Positions 49,194 through 58,214 of a stretch of 64,000 nucleotides of DNA are shown here, one piece after another. Location: IMG/VR virus record IMGVR_UViG_3300031565_000015, positions 1-64,000 of that record; one strand, given 5' to 3'. The translations under genes were made by a program, and so were the position numbers. This DNA is from a virus. The notes beneath the pieces were generated by a model. That model searched no databases. It had not been told where the DNA came from and saw only the letters and a program-made list of their open reading frames with translations. Positions within the stretch are counted from its first letter, which is position 1, and each line of letters starts with the position of its first letter.

Positions 49194-49771
49194 TATTCTG
49201 AAATTTCTTCCCACATAAAACTAAATTGAATAGAAGTAGCTCCAGTTGCCAGGGTGGTGTCAGTCACAATCGAGCGACCAGGGGCAAGGATAATGCTACC
49301 TCCAAGATCGATGATCCCTCTGGAAGTTAATGCCGTAGTTGCATTAGTCCCGATAGACCCCAACACTTTAACGATAATAGGGACAACTATTGTGGCAGCG
49401 TCATCAACATAAGCTACCGATGTGGCGTACGCGTTCCGGGTACACCTGGCGACAATAGCAGCCGCAAAGCCTGAATCAGTTGTAGTGGCCAGAGCGAGAA
49501 CAGAATCTCCGGCGGCAGCTTGATCCAAAGCCCATCCAAATTCATGGACAATAATAATTTTTCCACTGCCGGTTGGGTTCGCGAGCCCAAGACCCGTAAA
49601 GGTTGTGTTTAAAGTTGTACTTGTGCTTACCGGGGTTTGGTTGGCAGCATAAAAAAGCCTTCCGTTAATGGCCGCGTCTGCGTATTTTCCACCCCCAGGA
49701 ACTGTAACCAATTTCCTGTCTGAATTAATCAATGGCGCCTGTCCGACGCCAGCCGTTGTTTTTCCGTACAT
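49193..49771 (-). CDS. Putative virion structural protein
   Basis: 192 residues. Alanine/threonine-rich beta protein (NGRLFYAANQTPVSTSTTL, RGIIDLGGSIILAPG, ATSIQFSFMWEE). Function unknown; head-block location. Confidence 0.65.
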   Translation of the reverse strand: MYGKTTAGVGQAPLINSDRKLVTVPGGGKYADAAINGRLFYAANQTPVSTSTTLNTTFTGLGLANPTGSGKIIIVHEFGWALDQAAAGDSVLALATTTDSGFAAAIVARCTRNAYATSVAYVDDAATIVVPIIVKVLGSIGTNATTALTSRGIIDLGGSIILAPGRSIVTDTTLATGATSIQFSFMWEEISE

Positions 49772-49783
49772 TAGTAATCCCCT

Positions 49784-49966
49784 TTATTGATAGTTCAACG
49801 CATAAATTCTACGCAAATCCTGCTCCCACGCACCGTCATAATAGATATACTCTTCACCAGTATCTACTACGTGGATTGTGGACCCTTCTGCCACCGCAGT
49901 TTCAGGCCACGCATCAGAGGACAGAACATTCCACCGATGAATAACCGTTTGCAATTTAACAGTCAT
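49784..49966 (-). CDS. Small hypothetical protein
   Basis: 60 residues with AEGSTIHVVDTGEEYIYYDGAWEQDLR, a pattern seen at the edges of phage fibre and head proteins. Function unknown. Confidence 0.55.
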   Translation of the reverse strand: MTVKLQTVIHRWNVLSSDAWPETAVAEGSTIHVVDTGEEYIYYDGAWEQDLRRIYALNYQ

Positions 49967-49975
49967 GGTGTCACC

Positions 49976-50500
49976 CTACCTGATTGCTTCTACATAAGCC
50001 CCATCACTCATGGGGACATAGAACAGTGAATGATACCCGGCACCGGCTGTTTGACTCGCAGTTGTGGTCAAATGCCCGATAGTCCCTACCCCATCCTTGT
50101 ATCCAACGATCATCGGCTGGACGCAGGGGAGGTCAGAAATACCGCCGGTTGTGTTGGTACTTACATGAGTTGTTCCACCAACAGCCCCGCCAGTCCAATA
50201 AACTCTTCCACCGACAGTAATACTGGCGATAGAAAGACTTACGAGGCCCAGTTTTGTCGAAACTATTGCGGGGGTATGAGTGGCAGACGAGTATGTGTAT
50301 TGAAACAACGTCGCGTCTGCTGCGAAATTCGTTGTGACTTCAAGCATCAAATTCATCAGGAGGATTCGCCCATATACATTAAAATCCTCTACTTGGGTTT
50401 GTGCCATGTATGTCGTGTTCAACATAACTCCAGTGTCGACCTGCATACCTCTAATGAGGTCGCCAATTCTTGCTCTTGTACTTGGTGCGTAGTTAGCCAT
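49976..50500 (-). CDS. Putative virion structural protein
   Basis: 174 residues, beta-rich (LMNLMLEVTTNFAADATLFQ, GTIGHLTTTASQTAGAGYH). AGGAG site. Lies in the capsid gene block. Function unknown. Confidence 0.6.
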   Translation of the reverse strand: MANYAPSTRARIGDLIRGMQVDTGVMLNTTYMAQTQVEDFNVYGRILLMNLMLEVTTNFAADATLFQYTYSSATHTPAIVSTKLGLVSLSIASITVGGRVYWTGGAVGGTTHVSTNTTGGISDLPCVQPMIVGYKDGVGTIGHLTTTASQTAGAGYHSLFYVPMSDGAYVEAIR

Positions 50501-50512
50501 TTGTCAGCTCTC

Positions 50513-50791
50513 CTATCTTCTTTTGGTGTTTCGTTTCGGCGTTATTGCCGGTTTTTCCACTTCAGGTTCTTCTTCCGGTACTTCAGGTACTTCAGGTACT
50601 TCAGGTACTTCAGGTACTTCAGGTTTCACCTTAGCAGCCTGTTCCGCTTCATAAACTTCATCCAGGTGGGTCTGGTACGGAACGGCTATCCCATTCTCAC
50701 AGAACCTTCGGGCGAGGGACCTTTCGACATAACAGGACTGACCGTCTTTGTAGCCATCCTTATCTTGTTTAAAATAAATGTGCATAGTCAT
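50513..50791 (-). CDS. Small protein with VPE repeat linker
   Basis: 92 residues. An N-terminal domain (HIYFKQDKDGYKDGQSCYVERSLARRFC) is followed by a linker of five PEV tripeptides encoded by 9-bp repeats (50577-50625), and a basic tail (TPKRNTKRR). Head-region small protein; function unknown. Confidence 0.65.
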   Translation of the reverse strand: MTMHIYFKQDKDGYKDGQSCYVERSLARRFCENGIAVPYQTHLDEVYEAEQAAKVKPEVPEVPEVPEVPEVPEEEPEVEKPAITPKRNTKRR

Positions 50792-50837
50792 CTTACACTC
50801 TCCTTTTTATAGGGGGCCGTTAAGCCCCCTTGCTATT

Positions 50838-51308
50838 TTAGGCAGTGGCTGTCAATGACCGATTACCTGTGTATCTGGGTTCAAGGATTGCTACTGCATG
50901 GACGACTGCCGAAGTGCCGGCGGCAGAAATTGCAACCGTCAACCAGTTCTCGCCATTGGCCACATCCATGTCACTTCCATCAACTTCCAGGACCAACATC
51001 TTATTGGCAAAGGTGGCCGCAGCAATGGTGAGGGTGGCCGCGGAAACATTGGCTGTTAGAACGTCGGCATTGGCAGACCCGATAGTCGCTCCGCCATAGG
51101 CGTAGTCGAAGGTCAGGGCGCTGGTGGTGGCCCCGTCCGTGGCGCCAGAATTGACAGTCAGAACAGCATCGCCCACCATCGCCCCGAAGGTGATGATAAT
51201 GGCTGCTCGGTGAAAACCTTTCATGTTAATGGAGTCCATTGAGACTCCGGCACCTGTGTCCGCGCTGTTAAGGATCGGGACAATCTTTTTCTCTTCTGCT
51301 AATCTCAT
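50838..51308 (-). CDS. Putative head decoration or structural protein
   Basis: 156 residues. MRLAEEKKIVPILNSADTGAGVSMD and GFHRAAIIITFGAMVGDAVLTV suit a family of small phage structural proteins often encoded near capsids. Beta-rich, alanine-rich end. Exact role unknown. Confidence 0.65.
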   Translation of the reverse strand: MRLAEEKKIVPILNSADTGAGVSMDSINMKGFHRAAIIITFGAMVGDAVLTVNSGATDGATTSALTFDYAYGGATIGSANADVLTANVSAATLTIAAATFANKMLVLEVDGSDMDVANGENWLTVAISAAGTSAVVHAVAILEPRYTGNRSLTATA

Positions 51309-51318
51309 TTTTAATACC

Positions 51319-52326
51319 TCATATTGTTAATTGTTCATTGCATATTAATTCGCGGTAAGTGCACCCTTCCGTCATGTGAAGCTCCTTATGACATAACTTA
51401 CAAAGAGTTATGCAGTTGTCCGGGTCATTACCGACCATCTTATTCTGAGTGTAGCTTAAAATATGATGGCAATGTAAAGTTTTTTCTGACCCGCATTTCT
51501 GACAACGGTAGCCGTCACGCTTTAAAACAAGTTGTCTTAGAAAAGGAACAACTTCTCTGGATGTGGCTTTTTTAAAACCTTTTGGGAATGAACGCCGGTG
51601 ATAGATCGAACATGCGTCCTTGCATCCTTCGTCACAATAAAATCTGCTTTCTTGGCTGATTGATCCTCTGCCATTGAGAGATTTTATTCTGTCTTGGACC
51701 TGCTCCCTTGTAGGGACTACTGCCTTACCGCAATACGTGCATTCTACTGAAAGCGAGCCGTCTTCATTTTCTGATACTTTTTCAGCGAAGGATAGTTGCG
51801 ACGCATAGGTTTCATACGACGCAACTTGATTTCCCCCGGCCCAATTAGGGCTTTGCTCGCCAGAAAAATGTTTACTGATACCCGCGTACTGACAGGCATT
51901 GTCGCAATAGACGTTGCCTGTCTCGGGTATCCTCGACGGGTTTACTTCCATCGCTTTTCCACAACTTGCACACTTCGTTTTTATCTTCTGGACATACTTC
52001 GGGTTGTTCTCGCCCATAAACCTTTCTTTTGCGGCTTTCCTGTTCCATTGCTGGAAATGTTTTTTACCGCAAAAGAAATTTCCGGTTTTATTACTTTTGA
52101 TATCTTTAGGGAATACAGAAACGTCTTTGCCACAAACGGCGCAATTGAATATCTTGGACTTCAACGCAACTTTCACACCGTGCTTTTTTAGCCAATTACC
52201 GATGGAGTTTTTACTAAACCCAATCTCTGCTACTATTTGGCTAAAACTTAGACCATTTTTATACAACTCAATAGCCTTTTTTTGTGTTTCCAGAGAAGCT
52301 CTATTTCTGTATTTACTTGGCATCAA
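51319..52326 (-). CDS. HNH homing endonuclease with helix-turn-helix
   Basis: 335 residues. A transposase-like HTH (LETQKKAIELYKNGLSFSQI and EIGFSKNSIGNWLKKHGV) at the N-terminus, then several CxxC zinc modules (CAVCGKD, CASCGKA, CTYCGKA), and an HNH domain (LKRDGYRCQKCGS, LHCHHILSY, NCITLCKLCHKELH). It sits immediately after the capsid gene, a common place for free-standing homing endonucleases. Confidence 0.87.
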   Translation of the reverse strand: MMPSKYRNRASLETQKKAIELYKNGLSFSQIVAEIGFSKNSIGNWLKKHGVKVALKSKIFNCAVCGKDVSVFPKDIKSNKTGNFFCGKKHFQQWNRKAAKERFMGENNPKYVQKIKTKCASCGKAMEVNPSRIPETGNVYCDNACQYAGISKHFSGEQSPNWAGGNQVASYETYASQLSFAEKVSENEDGSLSVECTYCGKAVVPTREQVQDRIKSLNGRGSISQESRFYCDEGCKDACSIYHRRSFPKGFKKATSREVVPFLRQLVLKRDGYRCQKCGSEKTLHCHHILSYTQNKMVGNDPDNCITLCKLCHKELHMTEGCTYRELICNEQLTI

Positions 52327-52347
52327 TAAAATCCCCTAAAGCCTTTA

Positions 52348-53661
52348 TTATGCTCTCGTATCCAATTTAATAAAATGACTTAAGGTCGATGTGCCCTTGA
52401 AAGGCGTAATTGGCGATCCTAAAAGCGGTTGGCCGTCAAATCTGTAGGTAAATTTGAATGTGCTCTCGTCTACCAGGAATTGAACATGCACAGAAACATC
52501 ACCTTTCAACCCACCTTTGTCAATAGCTTTATACTGGCTGAAATCGCACAGCATAATGTCTCCTGTTGTACCTACGGTTTGACATTGCTCAATCGGAACT
52601 ACAGGGCGGCCAAACAAGGTGCCATAAGGACTTACAGAAACACCGCCAGCGGGCATGTAAACAGGAACACCGCCGGTACCGACCGCGATACTCATCTGAT
52701 TCAACTGAGGCTCACAATCCTGATTAATAATCCATACCGCGTTCGGGCGGGATTTTGCCATCAAACGGGACCACATGTTGTTGATGTTCTCAAAAACGAT
52801 GGTGCCAGCAGCTTGCCCATTCTCTTTACCGACAGAAACGACACACCCTGAGTTAAGAATGCCGAGAGCTTCCCCCGCACCTGTTCCATTTATGATATGG
52901 TCTGTGAGTTTGAAATCAAACTCATCTCTGAACCCTTCAGTGATGGTCTGCGCCAGAGCGTTTGTGTCTTCAAGAAGCTCATCAGTGGCATAGCAAATAC
53001 CCATGAGTTTGTTTAGCTTCAAACTGATTTGCCTGAACTTCGGTCTACTCGCTGTTACCGCTGCGGCTTCTGCGGCTGTGTAAACTGCGATACCGCCCGC
53101 TCGGGAGCCATTAACCCTGGAGGTCTCATCGAGACCATTGAGCTCCATACTGTTCTTGTTTCCGGACAACGTGATTTTCGAAACTTTGGGCAGGATCATT
53201 CCTGAGTCCCATACGTTCTTCAGAATACTGTCGGAGTATTCAGTCTGAACCAGGAACCCTCCGTCGGATGGAGTGGTTTCGTTCAAGCCAGAAGCCGCAT
53301 TGTATAGTCGCGGGTCTACTGCCCCGCCTCTGGTTCCAGCCACCATAACAGCCGCCATCTGAGAGCCGAAAGAAGCGAACTTATCCTTGGTCCGGTTGTC
53401 CACACCTACTTCATACTTGGAACCGTCTTTTACAGCAGTCTTCCTGGGCAGAGGGGCATCCAGTCTTGACGTAATTTCTTCCTGGCGTTCCATGGCGAGA
53501 ACCATTTTCTCGACATCTTCAATTTTATCGAGGATGTCATTTTTCAAATCAATTTCTTCGCCCGTTAAGTCTCTGGACGCAGAAATGGCAGCGGCATCGA
53601 GGTCGCCTACTTTATTGGTGAGATCTTTGATCTCCTGTCGGTACTGAGTGATTGTCTTCAT
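52348..53661 (-). CDS. Major capsid protein, HK97-type
   Basis: 437 residues. A helical N-terminal delta region (ITQYRQEIKDLTNKVGDLDAA, residues about 1-100) precedes the core (LNETTPSDGGFLVQTEYSDSI, VSKITLSGNKNSMELNGLDE, KPKFRQISLKLNKLMGICYATDELLED). It follows the protease gene, which probably removes the delta region. GGAG site. Confidence 0.92.
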   Translation of the reverse strand: MKTITQYRQEIKDLTNKVGDLDAAAISASRDLTGEEIDLKNDILDKIEDVEKMVLAMERQEEITSRLDAPLPRKTAVKDGSKYEVGVDNRTKDKFASFGSQMAAVMVAGTRGGAVDPRLYNAASGLNETTPSDGGFLVQTEYSDSILKNVWDSGMILPKVSKITLSGNKNSMELNGLDETSRVNGSRAGGIAVYTAAEAAAVTASRPKFRQISLKLNKLMGICYATDELLEDTNALAQTITEGFRDEFDFKLTDHIINGTGAGEALGILNSGCVVSVGKENGQAAGTIVFENINNMWSRLMAKSRPNAVWIINQDCEPQLNQMSIAVGTGGVPVYMPAGGVSVSPYGTLFGRPVVPIEQCQTVGTTGDIMLCDFSQYKAIDKGGLKGDVSVHVQFLVDESTFKFTYRFDGQPLLGSPITPFKGTSTLSHFIKLDTRA

Positions 53662-53676
53662 CGTAAATTTACTCCT

Positions 53677-54558
53677 TTAAATTAATTTTTTTAAAACTCT
53701 ATCCGCTCGTGCAAGCAAGGCGGCAGAAGACATTCTCTTATCAAATTCCTTCGGTTCAACGATAGGAATCACCTCATCTACGACTGTGGCCACAGGTTCG
53801 ATGGGTTCCGGTTCCGGTGTGGCGGAAACATCTCGTTTCTCACCTGCCAGCCCTTCAGATATGATAGCCTTTGCCTGTTTAATAGGGCATCCTGCGTCCC
53901 GTAGAATGCGCTCAACTTCTCTTGCTGTTAAATCTTTATCTTCACCGGATTTCAATTTATCCGGAACTTTCGCAAATACTGACAGGTCGAACATCGTGGC
54001 TTTCGCTTCCGATTCTCCGGCTATGCTATCGATAAATCCAGCATCGAGAGCTTCCTGTGCTGTGAACCAAGTTTCAGCTTCCATCAGCGCCAGAACGTCT
54101 TCCTCAGACTTGCCGGATTTATCCATGTAAGTCTTGGCAATCGTGCCACGCACTTTGTCCAGCAGTTCGGCCTCTTTCCTGAAATCCTCAGCGCCCCCGG
54201 CCATCATAGACCAGGGCTCATGGATCATCATGAAAGCGTTCTCAGCCATAACAACCTCATCCGCAGCCATTACAATAACGGAAGCGATGGAAGCCGCCAG
54301 ACCGTCCACATGGGCGACCACTCGGGCCGGATGCTGCTTGACAGCATTAAATATGGTGGTGCCATCAAATACCGACCCGCCCGGGGAGTTGACCCGGATA
54401 TTTATCAGCTTTGATGTGATTTTGTTAAAATCTTTGACGAATACACTGGCATCTACACCCCAAAAAGACACCTCGTCATAAATGTAGACAGTTGTTTCGT
54501 CCGCTTTGTTCTCAATCCTGTACGCATTGCGAGTGTTTCTTTGGAATATGCTTCTCAT
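53677..54558 (-). CDS. ClpP-like prohead protease
   Basis: 293 residues. IRVNSPGGSVFDGTTIFN, HVDGLAASIASVI (Ser90) and FMMIHEPWSMMAG (His113) form the Ser/His part of a ClpP/S49-type head-maturation protease. It lies between portal and capsid, the usual order. Its ATG overlaps the portal stop. Confidence 0.9.
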   Translation of the reverse strand: MRSIFQRNTRNAYRIENKADETTVYIYDEVSFWGVDASVFVKDFNKITSKLINIRVNSPGGSVFDGTTIFNAVKQHPARVVAHVDGLAASIASVIVMAADEVVMAENAFMMIHEPWSMMAGGAEDFRKEAELLDKVRGTIAKTYMDKSGKSEEDVLALMEAETWFTAQEALDAGFIDSIAGESEAKATMFDLSVFAKVPDKLKSGEDKDLTAREVERILRDAGCPIKQAKAIISEGLAGEKRDVSATPEPEPIEPVATVVDEVIPIVEPKEFDKRMSSAALLARADRVLKKLI

Positions 54559-55838
54559 AATGATTCCTCGTCATCGTTATCCGATCCGTCCGTATCGGGT
54601 GGATCAGTGGTTTCCTGTAGGTTCTTACCAACATCTTCAAGTTTCTGTACGTTCAAAGATATGTGATGCACGTACCCATCGTCTATTGGGTTCATGTCTT
54701 CTTTTGCTCTGACCTCATTTATACTGAACACACCTCTGTCCAACAATACCGTATAAAAATCAGCCCGGTCCTTGCTGCTCCCTCGTAACAGACCTTCGAG
54801 AATGTGCTTGAAATATAATCCATTACGGAACTCAGGTACTGTTAGTAACTGCAAGTTATAGTTCTGCTCAAGACGGACAGCCCATGGTAACAAGCAATCT
54901 GTCACAAAGGCTGTCTGCTCAGACTCTATGTTATTGAAGGATGACTTCGAGAGGTCTTTGAGTTTATGTGGGGGGATATTAAACATCCGAGCTATTTCAG
55001 ATATCTGCCACGCTCTCGACTCAATGAACTGTGAGTCATTCGGTGGTATTCCGAGGGTTTCAATCTTCATGCCCTCTTCAAGCAGCATGAGTTTGTGACT
55101 CTTACCGAGTCCTGAGTGCGCGTCTTTCAGGGAGCTACTGAGATTTTTATGGGCTATTTCCGACAGTTTACCAGGGTGATTAACAATCGTTCCCGGGTGC
55201 GTCCCTTGCCCGAAGTAGTTACTCCCGAAAGTCTCCATGGCTTTAGCAAGACCGATACCATTGCGCGCCATGTGTATCACGGAGTACCCAATAAACCCAT
55301 CGAACCCAAGGCCCGGGACGTGCATGATCTGGCGCCGACCGAGAACCACCGGGTCATCAACACCGACATTTATTTCATAAACCATGTCCCCGTCGATCAT
55401 CTTAGGTGACACACGGTTCGGTGTGATTGGCCACAACTCAACTATCTGGCCCCTGGTATTATAAACTTTCTCGGCGTATCCATTGCCCCACGTAAGGATG
55501 TGGGACAGCAAACACTCACGGACAGCCATGGCCGTCATAAGCGGATTACCGGCGGAGTGCATCGTTCTGTATAAAGGGTGTGTTATCGCAGGAAGGGTGT
55601 TTTTACCTTGAGCTTGCATAAGGTGCAGAGGGAGCGCACCGATGGTGCCCGCAATGAGAGACACTGCGTTCCAGACGGCAGAATAGGTTAAAGCTGTGTA
55701 CTCATTTATATTTTCACCTGAAGGGGATTGATGTCCCGCAAGGTTCCATAGCGCCGAGTTCCACATCTTTTCATCAGTTATTCTGGCAGCCGCCGATATC
55801 AGCGCTCCTGGGCGAGGCATTCGGGACATAAGGCCCAT
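54555..55838 (-). CDS. Portal protein, HK97-type
   Basis: 427 residues. YTALTYSAVWNAVSLIAGTIG, LLSHILTWGNGYAEKVYNTRG, IGYSVIHMARNGIGLAKAMETFGSNYFGQGTHPGTIV-like middle (VIHMARNGIGLAKAMETF) and SRAWQISEIARMFNIPPHKL are portal hallmarks. It forms the dodecameric ring for DNA entry. The start overlaps a small membrane gene; ATG at 55838 or 55829. Confidence 0.9.
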   Translation of the reverse strand: MGLMSRMPRPGALISAAARITDEKMWNSALWNLAGHQSPSGENINEYTALTYSAVWNAVSLIAGTIGALPLHLMQAQGKNTLPAITHPLYRTMHSAGNPLMTAMAVRECLLSHILTWGNGYAEKVYNTRGQIVELWPITPNRVSPKMIDGDMVYEINVGVDDPVVLGRRQIMHVPGLGFDGFIGYSVIHMARNGIGLAKAMETFGSNYFGQGTHPGTIVNHPGKLSEIAHKNLSSSLKDAHSGLGKSHKLMLLEEGMKIETLGIPPNDSQFIESRAWQISEIARMFNIPPHKLKDLSKSSFNNIESEQTAFVTDCLLPWAVRLEQNYNLQLLTVPEFRNGLYFKHILEGLLRGSSKDRADFYTVLLDRGVFSINEVRAKEDMNPIDDGYVHHISLNVQKLEDVGKNLQETTDPPDTDGSDNDDEESL

Positions 55839-55987
55839 CAGCTTTTATTCCCCATGAGATACCCGGCTATGATAAATAACGCGCCCACAACAGAAAAAGC
55901 GATCCAGGGCTCTTTCAGATACAAACCATATCCGAGAGTTCCGATGCCGCCTAAAAATAGTACGTCTCTAATGTCTATTCGCTTCAA
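55838..55987 (-). CDS. Small membrane protein with TTG start
   Basis: 49 residues. TTG at 55987 follows GGGGG by 8 nt, and the stop overlaps the portal ATG. Two hydrophobic helices (DVLFLGGIGTLGYGLYL, AFSVVGALFIIAGYLM). Function unknown; first gene after the promoter at 56018. Confidence 0.55.
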   Translation of the reverse strand: MKRIDIRDVLFLGGIGTLGYGLYLKEPWIAFSVVGALFIIAGYLMGNKS

Positions 55988-56017
55988 ATAAAATACCCCC
56001 GCTAACGGTTAGTGTAT

Positions 56018-56047
56018 AAAATACCACTACGTTATCGGGGGTGTCAA
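56018..56047 (-). promoter_or_regulatory. Leftward promoter upstream of portal operon
   Basis: Minus strand TTGACA (56047-56042), 18-bp spacer, TATTTT (56023-56018). A palindrome CTAACGGTTAG (56002-56012) lies just downstream, near the expected start of transcription. It would drive the head and tail genes. Confidence 0.6.
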
Positions 56048-56072
56048 GGGGTTGTATTGGGTTCAAGCACTG

Positions 56073-56279
56073 TTAGGGGGCAGGAAGTAAAATAGGTCCC
56101 ATCCATTTAGCTTTTTTTAACATCCCATGCCTGCCCACTCTTCTACCATTAGTCGTACGTTCAACAACTGGTGACAGTGTTCCTACACCACTGACAATAA
56201 CCAGTTCCGGACACCCTCTCCAAACATCCAACATTAACCAATACCCATCTTCTGTCGGTACTTCTTTCCACTCTGTCAT
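56073..56279 (-). CDS. Small hypothetical protein
   Basis: 68 residues, beginning MTEWKEVPTEDGYWLMLD; the (P)TEDGY(W/Y) core also occurs in the 61213-61503 protein (WQDQPTEDGYYWFDD). The two belong to a loose family of short phage proteins of this kind. Function unknown. Confidence 0.65.
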   Translation of the reverse strand: MTEWKEVPTEDGYWLMLDVWRGCPELVIVSGVGTLSPVVERTTNGRRVGRHGMLKKAKWMGPILLPAP

Positions 56280-56291
56280 AATATCCTCCTG

Positions 56292-56726
56292 TTATAATCT
56301 AACCCCCGGTACCCACCATTTCTCAGGGTCCCACCAACCCGTGAAATCCGGGCATCCGGGACACTCACGAGTCTCGCAGTCCGGCAGAGACTGGCAGTAA
56401 TCTCCGCGTTTATCAACCGACCACTTCGGTGCCGGCACCCTGGGTTTCTGCGGGGGGCTGAAACTCTCCCTACGTCTCTTTGCCATGGCCTCCGCCGCGC
56501 AGTCTGGACATCTGATACCCCCTGGGCCTGTCGGCTTCAGCATGTACCATTCCAGGCAGTCCTCACACTGTTTCTTGCGCCCAGTTACCGGCTGTTTGTG
56601 TTCCCGGCAGAGGATGCGGGTGCTGTGACCGGTACGTGATCGATATATCCCTGATTTTGGAAGCTCACAGCCACATTTGCAAATATAGATTATTTCAGTA
56701 TTTAAGCCTTGGAACTCTGAGGTCAT
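56292..56726 (-). CDS. Multi-zinc-ribbon hypothetical protein
   Basis: 144 residues with CKCGCELP, KKQCEDCLEWYM, RCPDCAAEAM and CPGCPDF. Four Cys pairs suggest two zinc ribbons, perhaps DNA binding. GGGAG site. Confidence 0.65.
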   Translation of the reverse strand: MTSEFQGLNTEIIYICKCGCELPKSGIYRSRTGHSTRILCREHKQPVTGRKKQCEDCLEWYMLKPTGPGGIRCPDCAAEAMAKRRRESFSPPQKPRVPAPKWSVDKRGDYCQSLPDCETRECPGCPDFTGWWDPEKWWVPGVRL

Positions 56727-56904
56727 TTAAACTCTCCCGCAATAAGAACTGTTTTCTGATAGCATGTCGGAGTATCTTCTCCCGTAGTGGCCTGGTGGCA
56801 GTATAATACATCGGGCAGTCCCGTGAGTGCGTTCCGCGCTGCCAGTACCCACGTCCCGAGAACCCACAGAACGCGCAGGGGCTGTTAAGAACGTGTTTTG
56901 TCAT
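56695..56904 (-). CDS. Small Cys-containing protein
   Basis: 69 residues. SPCAFCGFSGRGYW and DCPMYY form a Cys cluster, then a basic helix. AAGGAA site. Overlaps the next gene by 32 bases. Function unknown. Confidence 0.6.
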   Translation of the reverse strand: MTKHVLNSPCAFCGFSGRGYWQRGTHSRDCPMYYTATRPLREKILRHAIRKQFLLRESLNDLRVPRLKY

Positions 56905-57025
56905 CAGCTTTAGGTTCCTTCCACTTATAGGATTTACAGCGCGGGCAAGTCCTGGGATTATCCACCAGTGGAGTCCACACCCATGTGCATCGCTTACAGG
57001 TCTGTTCTTTTCGTTTCTTACTCAT
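56885..57025 (-). CDS. Small zinc-ribbon protein
   Basis: 46 residues. CKRCTWVWTPLVDNPRTCPRC is a classic phage zinc-ribbon (CxxC-x17-CxxC). GGGAG site. Probably nucleic-acid binding. Overlaps both neighbours slightly. Confidence 0.7.
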   Translation of the reverse strand: MSKKRKEQTCKRCTWVWTPLVDNPRTCPRCKSYKWKEPKADDKTRS

Positions 57026-57209
57026 AGTTCACTCCCACTGTTATTTTTGGTGTTAATCCGGTCAGCATTCCGCGTTTGTCATAGATTAGCTCGCTGTGAA
57101 GGCACACTTTCTCGACGTACACTCCGGTCTCTTTCTGGAACTCTGTCAGAAGATGGAGAATATCGAACTCCAGTTTCTGTTTCTTTTCTTTAGTTTCTTT
57201 TAAATCCAT
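57018..57209 (-). CDS. Hypothetical protein
   Basis: 63 residues: a helical lysine-rich N-terminus (DLKETKEKKQKLEFDILHLL) and a beta end. Overlaps neighbours. Function unknown. Confidence 0.6.
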   Translation of the reverse strand: MDLKETKEKKQKLEFDILHLLTEFQKETGVYVEKVCLHSELIYDKRGMLTGLTPKITVGVNYE

Positions 57210-57444
57210 TTAACACCTCTATTTCAACTGTTATTCGTTTCTCCCCTGTCCGTGGGTCGGTGAATCTCCGCATTCCTCTGAAGCTGCCAGGGCCGAACAT
57301 CAGATCATATTTGTGCCGGTACTTAGCGCACCCCGGGTCGAACCGACGGTAAGTATTCGTCAGTTTCGCCCAAGACCAGAAATTCTTTGCTGTATCTGGC
57401 AATTTAGAACCGTCTGAACGGAACTGGCGGTTCTGGATCGGCAC
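57190..57444 (-). CDS. Hypothetical protein, uncertain start
   Basis: 84 residues if the GTG at 57444 is used; no clear ribosome site, and the first 40 bases overlap the upstream gene. The middle (TYRRFDPGCAKYRHKYDLMFG) and FTDPRTGEKRITVEIEV look like real protein. Function unknown. Confidence 0.5.
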   Translation of the reverse strand: MPIQNRQFRSDGSKLPDTAKNFWSWAKLTNTYRRFDPGCAKYRHKYDLMFGPGSFRGMRRFTDPRTGEKRITVEIEVLNGFKRN

Positions 57445-57784
57445 ACATTAAATTCAAGTGCTTTTCCATGCTCTCGATATGTTTCGCAGTGTCTTCAATA
57501 CTTTTCTGATAAAGATTTTCGATAAATCCATGATCAAAGAAGGTACGGCCTTTAGCTGGACAAAGTTCATTCAGCCCAGAAGCTACTGAGCATTTGACAT
57601 CTTTTCCAAGATCTCTGCACATCCTTTGGACACGAACAGCCTCTCTGCCGCTGCGAAACAAAATCCGATCACCGGTCTTTACTGCTTCCACCATCCGTGT
57701 AGTTCTGCCTGACCTTCTGGCCGACTGAAAATACCCGTTGACCATTCCTTTTACAGCATTGTCAATTCCGAAAAAATCTGTCAT
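57404..57784 (-). CDS. P-loop-like phage hypothetical
   Basis: 126 residues. SARRSGRTTRMVEAVKTGDRI resembles the start of a P-loop NTP-binding protein, followed by FRSGREAVRVQRMCRDLGKD. Full motor motifs are absent. GGAGATATAAT site. Confidence 0.6.
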   Translation of the reverse strand: MTDFFGIDNAVKGMVNGYFQSARRSGRTTRMVEAVKTGDRILFRSGREAVRVQRMCRDLGKDVKCSVASGLNELCPAKGRTFFDHGFIENLYQKSIEDTAKHIESMEKHLNLMCADPEPPVPFRRF

Positions 57785-57788
57785 AATA

Positions 57789-58214
57789 TTATATCTCCGT
57801 GCATTTACCAGTTACTGCCACCAGAGCGGAATCAAAGTCCGCCCCGACCCCTGAGATGAACAGGTCTATCTTTTCCTGCTGTTTCTCAGATAAATTCTGC
57901 CATTTCTGTCGGCCATGTTCCGTTCTCTTCAGAACGATGGAACAGCGAGTCTGTATGCTCCAATCGCACGAATAGAACCGCCAGCCTGTTGGAATTGTGT
58001 TGAGCGGAGACAGTCTGTACGGAAGTAATTTTAAGCCTACATCACCGGCGATTCTCCTGGCTATCTCTTTTTCTTGTTCAGAGTATTTGGATTTTAATAA
58101 CCCTTTTTCGTCCAGTTTTCTGATCAACTCCTTCTGCCAGGGTCGTAGATTTGCACCCAATACTTCCGAACAGAAGGTTATAAGTCTGTCAGCTTTCGTT
58201 GTCGTATTATTCAC
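57789..58214 (-). CDS. Hypothetical protein with terminase-like N-terminal segment
   Basis: 141 residues from a GTG at 58214 that follows AAGGAG; ATG at 58235 is an alternative. FCSEVLGANLRPWQKELIRKL recalls the start of terminase large subunits, but no ATPase motifs follow. Function unknown. Confidence 0.6.
   Translation of the reverse strand: MNNTTTKADRLITFCSEVLGANLRPWQKELIRKLDEKGLLKSKYSEQEKEIARRIAGDVGLKLLPYRLSPLNTIPTGWRFYSCDWSIQTRCSIVLKRTEHGRQKWQNLSEKQQEKIDLFISGVGADFDSALVAVTGKCTEI

Noticed and set aside
57789-58214. Second terminase large subunit
   Set aside because: Only an LRPWQKELI segment is similar; Walker and nuclease motifs are absent.
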